Positions 4,994-8,537 of a DNA stretch of 8,537 nucleotides are shown here, piece after piece. The stretch comes from Prevotella sp. (GTDB lineage: Bacteria; Bacteroidota; Bacteroidia; Bacteroidales; Bacteroidaceae): contig JAFRMM010000118.1 in NCBI GenBank assembly GCA_017430675.1, positions 1 through 8,537 of the forward strand. The letters are read 5' to 3'. A model generated the notes under the pieces. That model was not told the origin of the DNA, did not search any database, and saw only the letters and a program-made list of their open reading frames with translations. Position numbers and translations under genes: made by a program. Numbering within the stretch: position 1 is the first letter of the stretch; each line of letters begins with the position of its first letter.

Positions 4994-7900
4994 TTATACC
5001 TTCTTCGGAGTGGTACACTCCTGAACCAGATAGACAATGCTCATATACGGGATGCCCGTATTCGTCTCGAGACCAATCTCGCAGGTACGGCTGTTACTGT
5101 AGCCCACCTCGATGTGGTTGGCCTCGATCTGCGGACGGAGTTTGCGCAGACCGTATTTGTTGAGTTCAGGGAAGGTAAATCCTCTGTCGCCAGCGAAGCC
5201 GCAGCAACCTACACCCTCTGGCAAGAAGACCTTCGTGGAACACATCTTAGCGAGGTTGATGAGATCGTCAGCCACACCCATCTGTCGTGTAGAACAGGTG
5301 ATGTGCAGGGCAATCGGACGGTCTATCGGATGGAAGTCGAGACGATCGACGAGGTACTTCATGATAAACTCGGCGGGCTCGTAGAGTTTCATCTTCTTCA
5401 TGACCTTCTTCATGCGGTGCAGACAGGGACTCTGGGCGCAGAGTACAGGATACTTGCCTTCCTCGGAGGCTTTCCACAGGGCTGCCTCGAGTTCTGCACT
5501 CTTACGGTCGGCGATGTCGAGCATACCCTTCGACTCCCAGATCTGACCGCAGCACATCTTCTCCATGCCTTCAGGGAAGATCACCTCGTAGCCGGCCTTG
5601 GCCATCAGTTGGATCACCTCATCTACGAGGTCGTGCTTCATCTTGCCCCCCTTCGACTGTCCCATCGTCTGGTTGATACAACTGGGGAAATAGACCACCT
5701 TGAGAGACTCACCCCCAGCGCCTCCCTGCGAGGGAGGGGAGTCATTACCCTGCTGATTCAGCGAACGCTCGATGATGAACTGTGTGAGGTCCGACTGCTT
5801 GGGTTGGCGGCGCTTCTTCGGCATGGCCGTGGTCCAGAGGGGCAGTCCCATCTTGTTCATCGTACGGCAGACATTGGTCATCAGCGTAGGCCCGAGGGTG
5901 ACATGGGCGGCGTGGGCCACATCGAGCACCACGCGCAGACCAGACTTGATGCCTGCCATGTGGTTGGCGGCAAACTCACCCACCTGATAGCCCAGTTTCG
6001 AGTTGTTCATGTCCATCTGGCGGATGAGGTGTGTCAGTTCGCCCGTATTGATCTTCATCGGGCACGATGTCGAGCAGAGACCGTCCGTCGCACAGGTCTG
6101 GTCGCCATAGTACTTGTATTGTTTCTTCAGGGTCGCCACGCGCTGTGGATCCTTTCCTGTGGCCTCCAACTCACGGATCTCACGCTGGACGGCGATACGC
6201 ATACGGCTCGACAGCGTCAGTCCGCATGACATACAGTTCACCTCGCAGAAACCGCACTCGATACACTTGTTGGCGCGCTTCACCTGTTCGATGGTCTCCT
6301 TGGCCGTCGAGAGTTTAGGATCCATCAGGTAGTGACCACCGTCAGGTACGCTCTTGAAGTCGAAATCAAGCACGGGCAACGGCTTCAGACACTTGATGAA
6401 GCACTCAGGATCGTCGTTGAAGATCACGCCCTGGTTCAACAGTCCCTCTGGGTCGAAGATAGCCTTCAGTACCTTCATGGCCTCATAGGCCTTGTCGCGC
6501 CACTCATACTTCACGAACGGCGCCATGTTACGGCCCGTGCCGTGTTCGGCCTTCAGCGAACCGTCGTATTCCTCGACGACCAGTTTCGCCACGTCGCGCA
6601 TCATCTCAGCATAGCGGGCCACCTCATGCTCGTCGGCAAAACTCTGATTCAGGATGAAGTGGTAGTTGCCCTCGAAGGCGTGACCATAGATACAGGCATC
6701 GTCGTAGCCGTGGTCAGCAATGAGTTTCTGCAGTTTCACCGTGGCCTCTGGTAGCGATTCAATGGGGAAGGCGACATCCTCGATAAGACAGGAGGTGCCG
6801 ATGGGACGCGTGCCACCCACACTGGGGAAGATGCCTGAGCGGATGGCCCAGTACTTGCCGTAGATCTTCGGATCCTCCGTAAACTCCGCAGGGATATAAA
6901 GGCGGAACTGGCCCAGACATTCCTTGATCTTTTCGATCTTTTCGAGGAGTTGCTCGTGGGTGATGCCCTTGGTCTCAGTCAGGATAGCCGTCAGGTTATG
7001 ATAGTCGCCAGGCTTCACACCATCAATCTTACCAGCATCCACATCTTTCTTATATTGCAGGAACACGGGATCATCGACGGAGTTAAGCGACATATAGTCG
7101 AGCATCTCCGCACTCTTCACCATCAGGTTCTCGGCACTCATCTTCAGGTCCTCGTCGCCAGCCTTCAGTTTCTTCATGGCTACCACGGCCTCGCAACTCT
7201 CCTTCATCGTCATGAAATACACCATGGCCGATGCCTTGTACTTATAATCGTAGAGTGTCTTCATCGTCACCTCGGAGAGGAAGGCCAACGTACCCTCTGA
7301 TCCTACCATCGAGTGGGCGATGATGTCGAAGGGATCGTCGTAGGCAATGAGTGGACGGAGGTTCAGACCCGTCACGTTCTTAATACTATATTTATTGCGT
7401 ATGCGCGCAGCCAGTTCCTCGTCGGCACGCACCTTGTCGCGCAGAGCCTCAATCTTCTGGATAAACTCCGGATGACTCTGGCGGAAGGCGGCCTTGCTCT
7501 CTTCCGAGCCCGTATCCAATACGGTGCCGTCCGTGAGGATGATGCGTGCCGAGACCATCATACGGTCGCTGTTGGCATGCACGCCACAGTTCATGCCCGA
7601 GGCATTGTTGATGACGATGCCACCCACCATTGCAGAACCGATCGAAGCAGGATCGGGTGGGAATACACGACCGTATGGCTTCAGGATCTCGTTCACCCTG
7701 GCACCCACGATGCCAGGCTGCAGTTTGATGGTATCCTGGTTCTCGCCAATCTCATATTTCTCCCAGTGCTTGCCCGCTACGATGAGCACGGAGTCCGTAC
7801 AACTCTGTCCGGACAGTGATGTGCCAGCGGCACGGAACGTAAACGGCAGTTTGTATTTCCTGCATAGTCGCACGATCTTGGAAATCTCCTCCTCGCCGTC

Positions 7901-8035
7901 GCTGCGGATGACGACTTTCGGAATCTGGCGGTAGAAACTGGCATCCGTTCCCCAGCCGAGGGTACGGAGTTCATCGGTATAAATACGGTCAGACGGCAGG
8001 AATTGTCTGAGGTCGGAAAGGAATTGTTGAATCAT
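4994..8035 (-). CDS. FAD / iron-sulfur D-lactate (D-2-hydroxyacid) dehydrogenase, YdiJ/GlcD-like fusion
   Basis: A 1013-residue protein joining three parts. Residues about 1-270 are the FAD-binding oxidase domain (PP-loop FRAAGTSLSGQS at 67-78; PPDPASIGSAMVGG; NKYSIKNVTGLN). About 270-570 form the FAD-oxidase C-terminal substrate domain (IYGHAFEGNYHFI; AEHGTGRNMAPF). Residues 585-665 hold a two-cluster ferredoxin-like region (CIECGFCEVNC at 591-601; CATDGLCSTSCP at 648-659). The C-terminal third carries two cysteine-rich CCG modules (KMCCGQIWESKG; GVGCCGFAGDRGF). This is the architecture and length of YdiJ-type enzymes, which oxidise D-lactate or D-2-hydroxyglutarate and pass electrons through Fe-S centres, probably to quinone at the inner membrane face. 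The divergent lactate permease favours lactate as substrate; D-2-hydroxyglutarate is the main alternative. Residues 765-777 are a palindromic-repeat insertion in the linker before the CCG part. Confidence 0.88.
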   Translation of the reverse strand: MIQQFLSDLRQFLPSDRIYTDELRTLGWGTDASFYRQIPKVVIRSDGEEEISKIVRLCRKYKLPFTFRAAGTSLSGQSCTDSVLIVAGKHWEKYEIGENQDTIKLQPGIVGARVNEILKPYGRVFPPDPASIGSAMVGGIVINNASGMNCGVHANSDRMMVSARIILTDGTVLDTGSEESKAAFRQSHPEFIQKIEALRDKVRADEELAARIRNKYSIKNVTGLNLRPLIAYDDPFDIIAHSMVGSEGTLAFLSEVTMKTLYDYKYKASAMVYFMTMKESCEAVVAMKKLKAGDEDLKMSAENLMVKSAEMLDYMSLNSVDDPVFLQYKKDVDAGKIDGVKPGDYHNLTAILTETKGITHEQLLEKIEKIKECLGQFRLYIPAEFTEDPKIYGKYWAIRSGIFPSVGGTRPIGTSCLIEDVAFPIESLPEATVKLQKLIADHGYDDACIYGHAFEGNYHFILNQSFADEHEVARYAEMMRDVAKLVVEEYDGSLKAEHGTGRNMAPFVKYEWRDKAYEAMKVLKAIFDPEGLLNQGVIFNDDPECFIKCLKPLPVLDFDFKSVPDGGHYLMDPKLSTAKETIEQVKRANKCIECGFCEVNCMSCGLTLSSRMRIAVQREIRELEATGKDPQRVATLKKQYKYYGDQTCATDGLCSTSCPMKINTGELTHLIRQMDMNNSKLGYQVGEFAANHMAGIKSGLRVVLDVAHAAHVTLGPTLMTNVCRTMNKMGLPLWTTAMPKKRRQPKQSDLTQFIIERSLNQQGNDSPPSQGGAGGESLKVVYFPSCINQTMGQSKGGKMKHDLVDEVIQLMAKAGYEVIFPEGMEKMCCGQIWESKGMLDIADRKSAELEAALWKASEEGKYPVLCAQSPCLHRMKKVMKKMKLYEPAEFIMKYLVDRLDFHPIDRPIALHITCSTRQMGVADDLINLAKMCSTKVFLPEGVGCCGFAGDRGFTFPELNKYGLRKLRPQIEANHIEVGYSNSRTCEIGLETNTGIPYMSIVYLVQECTTPKKV
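5706..5743. repeat. Palindromic repeat inserted in frame in the dehydrogenase gene
   Basis: GACTC (5706-5710) and GAGTC (5739-5743) bound a C/G-rich block whose core CCTCCCT-GCG-AGGGAGG (5721-5737) is a perfect 7-base hairpin. On the coding strand it gives DSPPSQGGAGGES (residues 765-777), a Pro/Gly-rich peptide unlike the surrounding enzyme and placed in an interdomain linker. I recall similar CTCCC...GGGAG dispersed repeats from other Bacteroidota, but no copy number can be given from this window. Confidence 0.7.
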
Positions 8036-8073
8036 AGGTCGTTATTGGTTTTTAGCGTGTATTACTTTTGGGG

Positions 8074-8081
8074 CAAAGATA
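8074..8081 (-). promoter_or_regulatory. Likely -7 promoter box of the dehydrogenase gene
   Basis: TATCTTTG on the minus strand, 38 bases before ATG 8035, matches TAnnTTTG. No TTG is found at the usual -33 distance, so an activator may be needed; the inverted repeat at 8110-8149 lies just upstream. Confidence 0.55.
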
Positions 8082-8109
8082 CAAAAAAGAAATGAAAAGT
8101 GACTGGTTA

Positions 8110-8149
8110 TTAGTGAATTGTTTTCCTCCGTTTTTGTTTTTTTCACTAA
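8110..8149. promoter_or_regulatory. Spaced inverted repeat TTAGTGAA-N24-TTCACTAA in the lactate control region
   Basis: Arms at 8110-8117 and 8142-8149 are perfect reverse complements. Their centres are 32 bases apart, about three helical turns, so they would face the same side of the DNA. The element sits between the two divergent promoters, upstream of both. It could be a regulator site for the lactate genes; no regulator gene is next to it in the window. Confidence 0.4.
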
Positions 8150-8152
8150 AAT

Positions 8153-8186
8153 ATTGTGGAAATCTCGCAAAAAGTTCGTACATTTG
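8153..8186 (+). promoter_or_regulatory. Promoter of the lactate permease gene
   Basis: ATTG at 8153-8156, 22 bases, then TACATTTG at 8179-8186, matching the Bacteroidota -33 / -7 pattern with slightly long spacing. Transcription would start near 8192, leaving a leader of about 50 bases, A-rich just before ATG 8245. Confidence 0.6.
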
Positions 8187-8244
8187 GCCTCAAATTGCAG
8201 TATTGCGGACAACAACTTATATAATAACAAATAACTAAAAACCT

Positions 8245-8537
8245 ATGTCAGCATTAGTATCTGTCATTCCTATTGTGTTGCTCATTGTCCTGATGATGGG
8301 CTTCAAAGTGTCTGGTTACAAGAGTGCCATGATCACTCTGGTCGTAACAATTATCCTGGCCTTGTTTGCGGCTCCCGCTATGGGCATCGTACCCGAGAAG
8401 TATGCCGATGCCTCCATCTACGGCGTGACGGTGTGGTCTGTCGTCGAGGGATTCCTCAAGGCCTGCTTCCCGATCATCCTGATTATCATCTGTGCGATCT
8501 TCAGTTACAACATCCTCTGTGAGACGAAGGAGATCGA
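8245..8537 (+). CDS. Lactate permease (LctP/LldP family), N-terminal part (runs off right edge)
   Basis: The frame from ATG 8245 is open to the window end (97 codons). Visible membrane segments are at about residues 3-20 (LVSVIPIVLLIVLMMGF), 28-48 (MITLVVTIILALFAAPAMG) and 68-91 (VVEGFLKACFPIILIIICAIFSYNIL), followed by CETKEI. The GFKVSGYKSAMITLV loop, the VEGFLKACFPIILII helix and the YNILCETKEI end match the N terminus of lactate permeases, proton-linked 12-14 helix carriers of L- and D-lactate or glycolate in the inner membrane. Family members are about 500-550 residues, so over four fifths lie outside. It diverges from the flavin dehydrogenase gene across 209 bases, forming a lactate import-and-oxidation pair. 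Start choice is supported by the A-rich leader and the promoter about 60 bases upstream. Confidence 0.85.
   Translation, partial: MSALVSVIPIVLLIVLMMGFKVSGYKSAMITLVVTIILALFAAPAMGIVPEKYADASIYGVTVWSVVEGFLKACFPIILIIICAIFSYNILCETKEI

Noticed and set aside
4886..6229. Long plus-strand open frame of 447 codons starting in the fMet tRNA
   Set aside because: It runs antisense to the dehydrogenase gene, begins inside the tRNA, and its His/Leu/Arg-rich translation shows no family motif. It is a codon-bias shadow, as are the plus-strand frames at 6332-6754, 6950-7300 and 7313-7819.

Overview
The window looks like chromosome of a Bacteroidota member, most likely a Prevotella-like Bacteroidales of moderate GC. 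The support is the Bacteroidota-type -7 promoter hexamer family (TAnnTTTG) in front of six transcription units, A/T-rich leaders mostly without Shine-Dalgarno sequences, an Arm-domain tyrosine integrase of the kind common in this phylum, and protein sequences with a Bacteroidales flavour. The genus is an inference from memory of such proteins, not a search result.

Layout, left to right. (1) 1-630, minus strand: N-terminal part of a tyrosine recombinase/integrase that runs off the left edge, so a mobile element probably lies to the left. (2) 631-974: AT-rich gene-free stretch holding the integrase promoter, short CGTAARTC direct repeats and the promoter of the next unit. (3) 975-2603, plus strand: a compact three-gene membrane operon, made of an MFS-like transporter broken by one in-frame TAG, a 114-aa four-helix membrane protein and an 89-aa protein with a C-terminal membrane anchor. 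(4) 4693-2600, minus strand: tetR - fabG - RluA-type pseudouridine synthase, probably one transcript from a promoter carrying a perfect 8-bp inverted repeat next to the -7 box. The last gene converges on region 3 and shares a CTAG stop overlap with it. (5) 4880-4952, plus: initiator tRNA-Met (fMet) with its own promoter and a strong hairpin terminator that also serves the converging gene. (6) 8035-4994, minus: a 1013-aa FAD / Fe-S / CCG-domain dehydrogenase, best read as a D-lactate (or related D-2-hydroxyacid) dehydrogenase. (7) 8245-8537, plus: the 5' end of a lactate permease, divergent from the dehydrogenase.

The clearest functional module is the divergent pair at the right: permease for uptake or export of lactate and a membrane-associated type of flavin/iron-sulfur dehydrogenase that would oxidise it, with a 209-bp shared control region. 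The tetR-fabG-rluA group links a self-regulated repressor to a fatty-acid synthesis reductase and an RNA-modifying enzyme.

I did not find a convincing new defence or other large novel system. The most useful second looks are small-scale: the nonsense codon in the transporter, the likely leaderless promoter of that operon, the candidate TetR operator, two related heptamer arrays (one inside a coding region), a palindromic repeat inserted in frame in the dehydrogenase linker, an unpaired C-C in the initiator tRNA T-stem, and repeat motifs beside the integrase.
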